A stretch of 64,000 nt of DNA from Paraburkholderia sp. C35. GTDB lineage: Bacteria > Pseudomonadota > Gammaproteobacteria > Burkholderiales > Burkholderiaceae. Location: positions 1-64,000 of the forward strand of contig NZ_QBUY01000008.1 of NCBI RefSeq assembly GCF_003121405.1. The letters run 5' to 3'. The translations under genes and the position numbers were made by a program. Within the stretch, counting starts at the first letter, position 1; the number at the start of each line of letters is the position of its first letter. Positions 54,428 to 64,000 of this stretch are shown one piece after another. The notes under the pieces were generated by a model. It had not been told where the DNA came from. It saw nothing but the letters and a program-made list of their open reading frames with translations, and searched no databases.

Positions 54428-55822
54428 ATGGACATCGAGCCGACACGCCGTATCCAGGGTTCTGCCGGAACCAGCCTGCTTGCGAAGGTGCGCGAGTATG
54501 CGGCGCAGCGCATTCGCTACGAAGTGATCGGCCTGATCTTCATCGTCATGACGATCAATCTTGCCGATCGCGCGGCGATGTCGGTTGCGGGCACACCGAT
54601 GTCCGCCGAACTGCACCTGAATCACATTCAGCTCGGGTGGATTTTCTCGTCGTTCGCGTGGGCTTATACGTTGTGCCAGCTGGCAGGCGGGTGGGCGCTG
54701 GACCGCTTTGGCGCAAAGCGCACCTATACGGGTGCGATTTTCCTGTGGTCGCTGGCGACTGCGTGTGTCGGCCTGGTACCGCTATTCGGCCAGCAGGCGG
54801 CGCCTGCTCTGATCTTCGCGTTGATCTTTCTGGTCGGCATGGCGGCGGCGCCCTGTTATCCGGCGAACGCGAAGATCGTGGCCGCATGGTTTCCGGCCAT
54901 CGAGCGCGGCACGGCATCGGCGATCTTCAATGCGACCCAGTACTTCGCGGCTGCCGCATTCACACCCGCGCTCGCGCTGCTCGCTGCCAGTCTCGGCTGG
55001 CGCTCGGTCTTTTTCGCCATGGGCGTGATCGGCCTCGCGGCGGGCGCGCTGTTCGCGCTCAGGCTGAAAGCGCCGCTCGCACATCCACGTCTGACGCGCG
55101 CTGAACGCGAGTTCATCGAAGTGGGAGGCGGCACACTCGATATGGATGGGCGGCGACAGCATGGCGGATCGTCCGCTTCATCTGCTTCATCTGATTCGCG
55201 CGGGGCGGTGTTCGGTCAGATCGGGCGGCTGTTGCGAAACCGCGTACTGCTGGGGATTTCACTGGCTCAATACTGCATCAGCACGCTCAGTTTCTTTTTC
55301 ATCATGTGGGTGCCTGTTTACCTCGTGCAGGAAAGACATATTCCGCTTCTGCGCGCCGGGATTCTCGCGTCGATTCCTGCCATCTGCGGATTCACGGGCG
55401 GCATTCTGGGAGGCATGCTGTCGGATCTGCTGTTGCGCCGGGGCCGCTCGCTGACGGTCGCGCGCAAGGTGCCGATATACGCGGGCATGCTGATGGCCTC
55501 GGGCATCGTAGCGTGCAATTACGTGAACGCAGACTGGCTCGTGGTCGTCATCATGGCAATCGCATTCTTCGGCAAAGGCTTCGGCGCGCTTGGATGGTGC
55601 GTGATCAGCGATACGTCGCCTGTGAATGCCGCCGGGCTGAACGCGTCGGTGTTCAATACGTTCAGCAGCGTGTCAGGTGTTGTCACGCCGATTGCAATCG
55701 GATTCCTGGTGCATACGCTTCATTCGTTCAGCGGTGCACTCGTGTTCGTCGGCGCGCATGCGTTGCTGGCTATCGTCTGTTATGCGTCGATTGGGACGAT
55801 CAGACGGATCGATGCTGTCTAA
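54428..55822 (+). CDS. MFS transporter, ACS family (galactonate/glucarate-like)
   Basis: This 464-aa transporter has 12 helices and a central loop of about 35 residues containing a Gly/Ser-rich stretch. The N-terminal part (VIGLIFIVMTINLADRAAMSVAG, LGWIFSSFAWAYTLCQLAGGWALDRFGAKRTYTGAIFLWS) is typical of D-galactonate/hexuronate symporters of the ACS family. It follows dgoK by 53 bases and precedes a strong hairpin, so it is the last gene of the acid-sugar unit. It gives a second route of uptake beside the ABC importer, for the acid form. Confidence 0.9.
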   Translation: MDIEPTRRIQGSAGTSLLAKVREYAAQRIRYEVIGLIFIVMTINLADRAAMSVAGTPMSAELHLNHIQLGWIFSSFAWAYTLCQLAGGWALDRFGAKRTYTGAIFLWSLATACVGLVPLFGQQAAPALIFALIFLVGMAAAPCYPANAKIVAAWFPAIERGTASAIFNATQYFAAAAFTPALALLAASLGWRSVFFAMGVIGLAAGALFALRLKAPLAHPRLTRAEREFIEVGGGTLDMDGRRQHGGSSASSASSDSRGAVFGQIGRLLRNRVLLGISLAQYCISTLSFFFIMWVPVYLVQERHIPLLRAGILASIPAICGFTGGILGGMLSDLLLRRGRSLTVARKVPIYAGMLMASGIVACNYVNADWLVVVIMAIAFFGKGFGALGWCVISDTSPVNAAGLNASVFNTFSSVSGVVTPIAIGFLVHTLHSFSGALVFVGAHALLAIVCYASIGTIRRIDAV

Positions 55823-55837
55823 GCGGCTCGAATGCAC

Positions 55838-55859
55838 CGTGTGGGCGCAAGCCCACACG
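55838..55859 (+). terminator. Hairpin with GNRA loop after the MFS gene
   Basis: CGTGTGGGC and GCCCACACG pair perfectly around GCAA, 15 bases after the MFS stop. It marks the end of the acid-sugar transcription unit. No T-run follows. Confidence 0.6.
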
Positions 55860-55938
55860 ATAGCTCGCCGTTGTCACGTGCCGAACCCCCACTAGGTATC
55901 AATACTGATGCGTCCATTCCGGCAATTGCGCTACATTG

Positions 55939-57328
<1,390 letters not shown>

Positions 57329-57361
57329 GCGCCGACGTTTTCAACTCATCGCGAGTGCACG

Positions 57362-58126
57362 ATGGAAGCTACGATGTTCAGTCTCGAAGGGCGAACCGCG
57401 CTCGTCACGGGCGGCAATGCCGGCATCGGTCTCGCGATGGCGCGTGCGCTCGGGCGCGCCGGTGCGCGTGTCGTGCTGGTCGCGCGGCGCGAACCGGCGC
57501 TGCACGAAGCCGTCAGCGCACTCGCGCATGACGGCATCGCCGCGGCCGCCATCGCGTGTGATCTGTCCAATGAGCAGGCCGCGACTGCATGCGCGCAACG
57601 CGCGCTCGATGCACACGGTCATATCGACATCCTCGTGAATGCGGCAGGCGTCAATCTGCGTCAACCATTCGACGAGGTGACGCCGCAAGCCTGGCAGACG
57701 CAACTTGCCTTGCATCTGGGCGCGCCGTTCTTTCTGACGCAGACGCTCGCTCCGCAGATGAAAGCGCGCGGCTGGGGAAGAATCATCAACATCGCTTCGT
57801 TGCAGTCGTATCGCGCCTTCGCGGACAGCGCGCCCTACGGCGCGGCAAAAGGCGGCGTTGTCCAGCTGACGCGTGCCATTGCGCAGGCGTGGGGCAGACA
57901 TGGCATTACCTGCAATGCAATCGGCCCCGGCTTCTTCCCGACGGCGTTGACGGCGCCCGTGTTCGCCGACGAAGCGCTCGCGGACCGGCACGCCGCGCAA
58001 ACCTGCGTAGGCCGCAACGGCAGACTCGACGATCTCGACGGACTCACCGTGTTTCTCGCCAGCGATGCCTCCGCCTACATCACTGGCCAGACCATCATGA
58101 TCGATGGCGGCTACACCGCGCGTTGA
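57362..58126 (+). CDS. SDR family oxidoreductase (gluconate 5-dehydrogenase-like)
   Basis: The 254-aa short-chain dehydrogenase has [14 protein letters not shown], the Ser in NIASLQSY and YGAAK. It resembles gluconate 5-dehydrogenase/SDR enzymes acting on secondary alcohols. It lies between the HisD-like and zinc alcohol dehydrogenase genes (33- and 19-base gaps). Together they could interconvert the C2 enantiomers of a C3 alcohol, as HpsO/HpsP do in dihydroxypropanesulfonate breakdown, which is inference. Confidence 0.88.
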   Translation: MEATMFSLEGRTALVTGGNAGIGLAMARALGRAGARVVLVARREPALHEAVSALAHDGIAAAAIACDLSNEQAATACAQRALDAHGHIDILVNAAGVNLRQPFDEVTPQAWQTQLALHLGAPFFLTQTLAPQMKARGWGRIINIASLQSYRAFADSAPYGAAKGGVVQLTRAIAQAWGRHGITCNAIGPGFFPTALTAPVFADEALADRHAAQTCVGRNGRLDDLDGLTVFLASDASAYITGQTIMIDGGYTAR

Positions 58127-58145
58127 CCAGCCAGGACGCCCAACC

Positions 58146-59153
58146 ATGAAAGCACTCGTCTACACCCAGCCCAACGAAGTGCAGTTGCTAGATCGCGATT
58201 TCCCCGCCATTGAAGCCGGTGAAGTGATCCTGAAGATCGATGCCGTCGGCATTTGCGGCTCGGACATGCACGCATTCCACGGACATGATCCGCGCCGCAA
58301 GCCGGGACTCGTGCTCGGCCACGAATTCGCCGGCACGATCGCAGAGAGCCGCGACCCCAACTGGAAGGAAGGCGAGCGCGTGACGGGCAATCCGCTGATC
58401 ACCTGCGGCATCTGTGCATACTGCGTTCAAGGTCGCGACAACCTGTGCGCAAACCGTACGATGGTCGGCATGACACGGCCCGGCGCCTTTGCCGAATACA
58501 TGTCGATTCCTGCAAAAAGCCTCGTCGCAATTCCGCAGGACATGCCTGCCCGTATCGCCGCCGTCACCGAACCGGCAGCGACCGCATTGCATGCCATCAA
58601 TCTGTCGATGCGCGCACTGATGCGTCCGCTACCGGAATGCAGCGTGTTCGTAATCGGCGGCGGTGCGATCGGCCTGTTGTCCGCGCTGCTGCTGCGCGCG
58701 TATGGTTGCCGCGCCGTCACCGTGGCGGAAACCAACGAGGCGCGGCGCCGCTCGGCCGCGCAACACGCAAGCTGTCACACGCTGGATCCGCTGCAAGACC
58801 CGCCTCCCGCCGATCACTACGATCTCGTCATCGACGCCGTCGGCGCGCGGGCGACACGCGTGGCGGCGCTGGCGTCGGTGAAGCCGGGCGGCGTGATGAT
58901 GCACATTGGCTTACAGGACTGGGCGAGCGAAATCGATATGCGCAAGCTGACGCTGGCGGAAATCACGCTGCTCGGCACCTACACGTACACGATGGCCGAT
59001 CTCCGCGCGACAGTCGCCGCCTTGCACGAAGGCGCTTTCGGCACGCTGGCGTGGCTGGATGAAAGGCCGCTCGCCGATGGCGCACAGGCGTTTGCCGATC
59101 TGCATACGGGCAAGGCTGCGTCCGCAAAAGTGCTGCTTATTCCCGTCGCATGA
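58146..59153 (+). CDS. Zinc-dependent alcohol dehydrogenase (MDR family)
   Basis: This 335-aa medium-chain dehydrogenase has catalytic zinc ligands in GICGSDMHAFHG and GHEFAG, and a structural zinc set of four cysteines in CGICAYCVQGRDNLC. The Rossmann motif is IGGGAIGLLSALLL. It resembles sorbitol/galactitol-1-phosphate or threonine-type dehydrogenases. It probably oxidises a secondary alcohol of the same substrate as its two operon partners. ATG 58146 lies 19 bases after the SDR stop. Confidence 0.92.
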   Translation: MKALVYTQPNEVQLLDRDFPAIEAGEVILKIDAVGICGSDMHAFHGHDPRRKPGLVLGHEFAGTIAESRDPNWKEGERVTGNPLITCGICAYCVQGRDNLCANRTMVGMTRPGAFAEYMSIPAKSLVAIPQDMPARIAAVTEPAATALHAINLSMRALMRPLPECSVFVIGGGAIGLLSALLLRAYGCRAVTVAETNEARRRSAAQHASCHTLDPLQDPPPADHYDLVIDAVGARATRVAALASVKPGGVMMHIGLQDWASEIDMRKLTLAEITLLGTYTYTMADLRATVAALHEGAFGTLAWLDERPLADGAQAFADLHTGKAASAKVLLIPVA

Positions 59154-59229
59154 TTTCAATCAGAAAGGTGGCGCGCGCGATCGAATGCGATTGAAAGTAT
59201 CAGTCGCCACGATATTTCCAATCGGTATT

Positions 59230-59250
59230 CGCGACTTTTTTAATGTCGCG
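59230..59250. repeat. Inverted repeat CGCGAC-N9-GTCGCG before the molybdoenzyme genes
   Basis: Six-base arms enclose TTTTTTAAT in the 184-base gap between the zinc alcohol dehydrogenase and the molybdoenzyme. It may be the end of the previous unit or an operator. An additional CGCGACG stretch lies near 59298. No sigma factor signature is convincing. Confidence 0.35.
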
Positions 59251-59337
59251 GCTCTGTCTACGATGGAGGCACGAAGACAGCGGCGCTGAAAAAACCGCGA
59301 CGTCGCCACATGACAAGTCAGCCATCGGGAGGGCTCG

Positions 59338-62289
59338 ATGCAGCACGACCCACGCACGCAGAACGAAAAGCTCGAAGTCAAGACGACAACCTGCTACATG
59401 TGCGCCTGCCGGTGCGGAATCCGCGTGCATCTGCGTGACGGCGAAGTGCGGTATATCGACGGCAATCCTGAGCATCCGCTGAATCATGGCGTGATCTGCG
59501 CGAAAGGATCGTCGGGCATCATGAAGCAGTACTCGCCCGCGCGCCTCACCCAGCCGCTGATGCGCAAGCCCGATGCGCCGCGCGGGCGCGCGCAGTTCGA
59601 ACCCGTGTCGTGGGAAACGGCATTCGACGTACTCGAAAAACGTCTCGCCCATCTGCGCGCCACCGATCCGAAGAAGTTCGCACTCTTCACCGGACGCGAT
59701 CAGATGCAGGCGCTGACGGGCCTGTTCGCGAAGCAGTTCGGTACGCCCAACTACGCGGCGCACGGCGGCTTCTGCTCTGCGAACATGGCGGCGGGCATGA
59801 TCTACACGATCGGCGGGTCGTTCTGGGAATTCGGCGGGCCCGACCTTGACCGCGCGAAGCTGTTCTTCATGATCGGCACCGCGGAAGATCACCATTCGAA
59901 TCCGCTCAAGATCGCGATCTCGAAGTTCAAGCGCTCGGGCGGACGCTTTATCGCGATCAACCCGGTGCGCACCGGTTATGCCGCCATTGCGGACGAATGG
60001 GTGCCCATCCGGCCCGGCACGGATGGCGCGCTGTTCATGGCGCTCACGCGCGAACTGATCGAGAACGACGCCTACGACCGCGAATTCGTGGAGCGTTATA
60101 CGAATGCGGGCGAACTGCTCGACATGCGCACCGAAAGCGATACGTATGGTCTGTTCGTACGTGACGAAGCGGCCGAAGTCGGCAATCCGCTCTTTCCGCG
60201 CAATCACATGTGGTGGGATCCCGTCAGCCAGCGTGCGGTGCTGCATCATGCGCCCGGCGTGCGTCCCGCGCTGGAAGGCCGTTACACGCTGGCGGATGGC
60301 ACGCCCGTGGCGCCGTCGTTCGTGCTGCTGCGCGAACGCGTCGCGTCATGCACACCCGAATGGGCTGCGGACATCACCGGCATTCCCGCCGATACGATTC
60401 GCCGCCTCGCGCGCGAAATGGCCGAGGTCGCGCGCGATCACGCCATCACGCTGCCGATTCCATGGACGGACGCGTGGGGCGTCGAACATGACAACGTGAA
60501 GGGCGCGCCCGTCGCTTTTCATGCGATGCGCGGACTCGCCGCGCATTCGAATGGCTTTCAGTCCATTCGCGCGCTGGCCGTGCTGATGTCGCTGCTGGGC
60601 ACGATCGACCGGCCCGGCGGCTTTCGTCACAAGTCGCCGTATCCGCGCGCGGTGCCGCCGGCGGCGAAACCGCCCAACAGTCCCGACGACGTGAAGCCCA
60701 ACACGCCGCTGGCCAACGGGCCGCTCGGCTGGCCGGGCGCACCCGAGGATCTCTTCATCCACGACGACGGCGCGCCCGTACGCATCGACAAGGCGTTCTC
60801 ATGGGACTATCCGCTCGCCGTGCACGGCCTGATGCACAGCGTCATCACCAACGCATGGCGCGGCGATCCGTATCCCATCGACACGTTGCTGATCTTCATG
60901 GCCAACATGGCATGGAACTCGTCGATGAATACCGTCGAAGTGCGCAAGATGCTGGCGGACCGGCACGAGAACGGCGAGTACAGGATTCCGTTTATCGTGG
61001 TGTGCGACGCGTTCCAGTCGGAGATGACGGCGTTTGCCGATCTGATTCTGCCCGACACGACCTATCTCGAACGGCACGACGCGATGTCGATGCTCGATCG
61101 GCCCATTTCCGAATTCGACGGACCCGTCGATTCCGTGCGTGTGCCCGTCGTGCCGCCCACGGGCGAATGCAAGCCGTTCCAGGAGGTGCTGGTCGAACTC
61201 GCGAGCCGCCTGAAATTCCCGGCGTTCACCACGCCCGATGGCCAGCGCAAATATCGCGGCTACGAGGAGTTCATCATCGGCCATCAGACGGCGCCGGGTT
61301 CGGGCGTCGGCTTCCTGATGGGCTGGCGCGGCAAGGACGGCGATGCCGCACTGGTCGGCGAGCCGAACCCGAACCAGTGGGAAAAATACGCGCAGAACAA
61401 CTGCGTGTATCACTACACGTTGCCTGAAACGATGCAGTACATGCGCAACTGCAATGGCCCGTATCTGAAGTTCTCGGTGGAGAAAGGTTTTCGCAAGTTC
61501 AGCGAGCCGATCATCATCGCACTGTACTCGGACGTGATGCAGAAATTCCGTCTCGCGGCGCAAGGCAAGACTCAGGGACGACAGCCGCCGGACCGGCTGC
61601 GTGCTCGCATCGACAGGTACTTCGATCCGCTGCCGTTCTGGTACGCGCCGCTCGAACACGCCACCACCGATCACACGCGTTATCCGCTCGCCGCAATCAC
61701 GCAGCGGCCGATGGCGATGTATCACTCGTGGGATTCACAGAACGCCTGGTTGCGGCAGATCCACGGCGAGAACTATCTGTACGTGAATCCGCGCACGGCA
61801 GCGGAGCAGGGCATCGACGACGGCGGCTGGATCTACGTCGAATCGCAATGGGGCAAGGTGCGCTGCCTCGCGCGTTACAGCGAAGCCGTCGAGCCAGGCA
61901 CGGTATGGACGTGGAACGCGATCGGCAAATCGGCGGGCGCATGGAATCTCGGACCCGATGCCAACGAATCGCAACGCGGCTTCCTGCTGAATCATCTGAT
62001 CACCGACGAGATTCCCGTGACCGATGCCGGCACGTCGCCACGCGAAGCGCGCACCTCGAACTCCGATCCCATCACAGGTCAGGCTGCATGGTACGACGTG
62101 CGCGTACGCATCTATCCCGCCGAAGCCGATGCCGATCACACGCTGCCGCAATTCGCGCCGATGCCTGCCGTGCCGGGCGTCGTCGGTGCCACGTCGGGCG
62201 GCGTCGTGCAGCGCATCGTGCAGACGTATTTCGCGGGGCGTGGCGAGTTCGCGGCGCGGCTGCGCTCGCGCGGCACGACGCGCAAATGA
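59338..62289 (+). CDS. Molybdopterin oxidoreductase catalytic subunit, SoeA-like
   Basis: This 983-aa complex iron-sulfur molybdoenzyme subunit has an N-terminal 4Fe-4S site of Cys19, Cys22, Cys26 and Cys54, followed by Lys56 (CAKGSSG). The likely Mo ligand Cys146 is in HGGFCSANMAAG, as in the polysulfide/thiosulfate reductase and SoeA group. The C-terminal dinucleotide-binding domain begins near YVNPRTAAEQGIDDGGW. There is no twin-arginine signal, so it faces the cytoplasm, as SoeA does. With an electron-transfer subunit and DmsC-like anchor following, quinone-linked sulfite oxidation is the best guess; polysulfide or thiosulfate reduction is an alternative. Confidence 0.88.
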   Translation: MQHDPRTQNEKLEVKTTTCYMCACRCGIRVHLRDGEVRYIDGNPEHPLNHGVICAKGSSGIMKQYSPARLTQPLMRKPDAPRGRAQFEPVSWETAFDVLEKRLAHLRATDPKKFALFTGRDQMQALTGLFAKQFGTPNYAAHGGFCSANMAAGMIYTIGGSFWEFGGPDLDRAKLFFMIGTAEDHHSNPLKIAISKFKRSGGRFIAINPVRTGYAAIADEWVPIRPGTDGALFMALTRELIENDAYDREFVERYTNAGELLDMRTESDTYGLFVRDEAAEVGNPLFPRNHMWWDPVSQRAVLHHAPGVRPALEGRYTLADGTPVAPSFVLLRERVASCTPEWAADITGIPADTIRRLAREMAEVARDHAITLPIPWTDAWGVEHDNVKGAPVAFHAMRGLAAHSNGFQSIRALAVLMSLLGTIDRPGGFRHKSPYPRAVPPAAKPPNSPDDVKPNTPLANGPLGWPGAPEDLFIHDDGAPVRIDKAFSWDYPLAVHGLMHSVITNAWRGDPYPIDTLLIFMANMAWNSSMNTVEVRKMLADRHENGEYRIPFIVVCDAFQSEMTAFADLILPDTTYLERHDAMSMLDRPISEFDGPVDSVRVPVVPPTGECKPFQEVLVELASRLKFPAFTTPDGQRKYRGYEEFIIGHQTAPGSGVGFLMGWRGKDGDAALVGEPNPNQWEKYAQNNCVYHYTLPETMQYMRNCNGPYLKFSVEKGFRKFSEPIIIALYSDVMQKFRLAAQGKTQGRQPPDRLRARIDRYFDPLPFWYAPLEHATTDHTRYPLAAITQRPMAMYHSWDSQNAWLRQIHGENYLYVNPRTAAEQGIDDGGWIYVESQWGKVRCLARYSEAVEPGTVWTWNAIGKSAGAWNLGPDANESQRGFLLNHLITDEIPVTDAGTSPREARTSNSDPITGQAAWYDVRVRIYPAEADADHTLPQFAPMPAVPGVVGATSGGVVQRIVQTYFAGRGEFAARLRSRGTTRK

Positions 62290-62327
62290 ACTGCCATTGA
62301 AACGCAAATGAAGCGGGGAGACAGGCG

Positions 62328-63080
62328 ATGACCCAGATGGCGCTCGTGATCGATCTGAACGTGTGCGTGGGCTGCCACGCATGTGTGACGAGTTGCAAGG
62401 AATGGAACACATCGGGCGAGGCGGGCAGTCTGTCGGACTTTCGTCCCTACGACGCCGATCCTTCCGGCACGTTCTTCAACCGCGTGCAGACCTTCGAAGC
62501 CGGTGTGTTTCCGCTGGCGGAGACGATCCATTTTCCGAAGTCGTGTCTGCACTGCGAAGACCCGCCGTGCGTGCCCGTCTGTCCGACGGGCGCGAGCTAC
62601 AAGCGCAAGGAAGACGGCCTTGTGCTGGTCGATTACGACCGATGTATTGGCTGCAAGTACTGTGCGTGGGCTTGCCCTTACGGCGCGCGCGAACTCGACG
62701 AAGGCCGCAAGGAGATGACCAAATGCACGCTATGCAGCGACCGCATCCATAACGAAGCGCTGCCCGAGCGCGATCGCAAGCCGGCCTGCGTGCTCGCGTG
62801 TCCGACATCGGCGCGTATCTTCGGCGACATTCACGATCCCGATTCGGACGTATCGAAGGCGATACGCGAGCGCGACGGCTACCAGTTGATGCCCGAATGG
62901 GGCACGCGTCCGTCGAATCACTATCTGCCGCGCAGGAAAGTCACCTCATGCGGCGGGGCGCAGGGCGATGCGGGCGGCGCATGTGGGTGCAGCTCGGCCA
63001 CACGGAATGATGACGTCTCCGTCGAAGCGCAGCTGGAGCATGGCACGCTGCATCTCGCGTCCATCGCGACGCGGGTGTGA
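62328..63080 (+). CDS. 4Fe-4S electron-transfer subunit, SoeB-like
   Basis: This 250-aa four-cluster ferredoxin has cysteine groups CVGCHACVTSCKEWN, CLHCEDPPCVPVCPTGA, CIGCKYCAWACPYGA and CTLC...ACVLACPTSARIFG. It conducts electrons between the molybdenum subunit and the quinone-reactive anchor. It starts 38 bases after the catalytic subunit gene with GGGGAGACAGGCG upstream. A Gly/Cys/His-poor tail with a CGG-AQGDAGGACGC stretch near residues 207-222 is unusual and may be a regulatory or disordered end. Confidence 0.92.
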   Translation: MTQMALVIDLNVCVGCHACVTSCKEWNTSGEAGSLSDFRPYDADPSGTFFNRVQTFEAGVFPLAETIHFPKSCLHCEDPPCVPVCPTGASYKRKEDGLVLVDYDRCIGCKYCAWACPYGARELDEGRKEMTKCTLCSDRIHNEALPERDRKPACVLACPTSARIFGDIHDPDSDVSKAIRERDGYQLMPEWGTRPSNHYLPRRKVTSCGGAQGDAGGACGCSSATRNDDVSVEAQLEHGTLHLASIATRV

Positions 63081-63120
63081 CGCACGCCAATCGCATTGAC
63101 TGAAAAAAGGAGCGGACTAA

Positions 63121-64000
63121 TGAATCCGGCATTTTCGGTGGTGTTTCTGACGACCTTGAGCGGCGCCGGACAAGGCTTGCTGATCGCGCTGGTCGGTGTC
63201 GAGGCGGCGGCGCGCCTCGGCCTGGTGGGTATGGGCGGCATCGACAGCGTGCCGCCGATGTTCTTCGTGGTTGGCACCGCGTTCGCTTGCGTGCTCGGCG
63301 TGCTGGGTCTGATCGCGTCGTTCTTCCATCTCGGGCACCCCGAACGCGCATGGCGCGCCATTGCGATGTGGCGGACGTCGTGGCTATCGCGCGAATGTCT
63401 GTGCCTGCCCGCGTTTCTTGCCTGCACGTTTGCCTACGGCCTCGCGCATCTGTATGCGTCGCCCTATACGCTTGCGATCGGCGCCGTGGCGGTGCTGGCG
63501 AGTGCATTGTTGTTCGTCTGCACGGGCATGATCTACGCGTGTCTGCGCTTCCTGCAGGAATGGGCGACGCCGCTCACGCTCGTTAACTTTGCGCTGCTCG
63601 GCTGTGCGTCGGGCTTTACGCTGGCGGCGACGTGCGCGACCTGGCTCGCGCCTGCGCTGATCGTGCCGCTCGCAGCCAGCGCATGCGTGCTGACGCTGGC
63701 CGGCTGCGTGTCGCGCGGGGCATCGTTGCGGCGTAACGCGCGGCTGCGGCCGAAATCGACCGTGCAGAGCGCGACGGGTATCCGCGCCGAGCGTGTCGAA
63801 CAGAAGTCGCGCGGTTTTACGGCAGGCGCGTTCAATCTGCGCGAGTTCTTTCATGGCAAGACGCCGCAGACGTTGAAGCACATCAAATGGACCTTCCTCA
63901 TAGCAGCGTTTGCGGTGCCGTTCGTGTTGATCGCGTGTGGCGGCAGTGTGCGTCCGCTTGGTCTGTCATGCGCGCTGCTGTGCGTGGCTTCCGTGGTCCA
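63121..64000 (+). CDS. DmsC/SoeC-like membrane anchor subunit (partial)
   Basis: The frame starts at ATG 63121 (AAAGGAG upstream) and is still open at the window end, giving at least 293 codons. The N-terminus NPAFSVVFLTTLSGAGQGLLIALVG and the block GLIASFFHLGHPERAWRAIAMWRTSWLSRE are typical of the DmsC family of dimethyl sulfoxide reductase anchors, including SoeC. Several membrane helices are visible, and the loop TAGAFNLREFFHGKTPQTLKHIKW is a SoeC-like cytoplasmic segment. It anchors the complex in the inner membrane and exchanges electrons with quinone. Confidence 0.9.

Noticed and set aside
59338..62289. Formate dehydrogenase alpha subunit
   Set aside because: There is no selenocysteine site and no Tat signal; the HGGFCSANMAAG motif and the DmsC-like anchor fit the Soe/Psr group better.

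Overview
The window is GC-rich, densely coding DNA of Burkholderiaceae character, most likely Paraburkholderia, Caballeronia or Burkholderia and probably a catabolic region of a secondary replicon. The replicon assignment is inference. It rests on the density of LysR, TetR, DeoR and IclR regulators, a Burkholderia-type general porin, a DUF3331 protein, and many CoA-ester and acid-sugar catabolic genes. I see no rRNA, tRNA, CRISPR array, insertion sequence or phage gene.

Region 1 (1-9886): the tail of an ABC-transporter ATPase, a Nudix hydrolase, a CHAD protein, an MFS transporter with a TetR regulator, then a catabolic island. The island holds a class III CoA-transferase, an enoyl-CoA hydratase family protein, a DUF1330 protein, an aldehyde dehydrogenase, a beta-keto-acid cleavage enzyme and a cis-CaaD-like tautomerase. 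Three near-identical 19-bp inverted repeats lie just upstream of its three transcription units, so they look like one regulon.

Region 2 (9887-18450): a frameshifted LysR gene, a crotonase, a MAPEG protein, a FixL/TodS-like PAS histidine kinase with two response regulators, a Tat-exported epoxide hydrolase and small proteins of unknown function.

Region 3 (18652-33154): a LysR regulator and a seven-gene operon resembling the pimeloyl-CoA (pim) beta-oxidation set. It encodes bifunctional hydratase/dehydrogenase, thiolase, paired acyl-CoA dehydrogenases, a crotonase, a CoA-transferase and a nitronate monooxygenase-like protein. A DUF485/ActP carboxylate symporter pair follows, then a LysR gene divergent from a DHA2 exporter with a perfect LysR-type operator between them.

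Region 4 (33322-39796): a polyol/tagatose locus with a DeoR regulator whose promoter carries three TCTTTCGA repeats exactly 21 bp apart, a PfkB kinase, a GatZ/KbaZ gene broken by an in-frame TAG, two SDR dehydrogenases and a sugar-binding protein without its permeases.

Region 5 (39853-55822): two divergent, paralogous regulators, each an IclR-type regulator fused to an SMP-30/gluconolactonase enzyme. They are followed by a porin, a complete sugar ABC importer, an SDR, two enolase-superfamily dehydratases, a DapA-family protein, a KDGal kinase and an MFS transporter. A shared palindrome close to GTTCCATT-N-AATGGAAC occurs between the fusions and twice upstream of the porin. This looks like an oxidative aldose-lactone-aldonate pathway whose regulators may handle the lactone themselves.

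Region 6 (55939-64000): a LacI-type operator, a HisD-like (HpsN-type) dehydrogenase, an SDR and a zinc alcohol dehydrogenase. These precede a three-subunit molybdoenzyme of SoeABC/Psr type (catalytic subunit, 4Fe-4S subunit, DmsC-like anchor cut by the window end). The combination suggests dihydroxypropanesulfonate-type C3-sulfonate oxidation coupled to sulfite oxidation, but that is inference.
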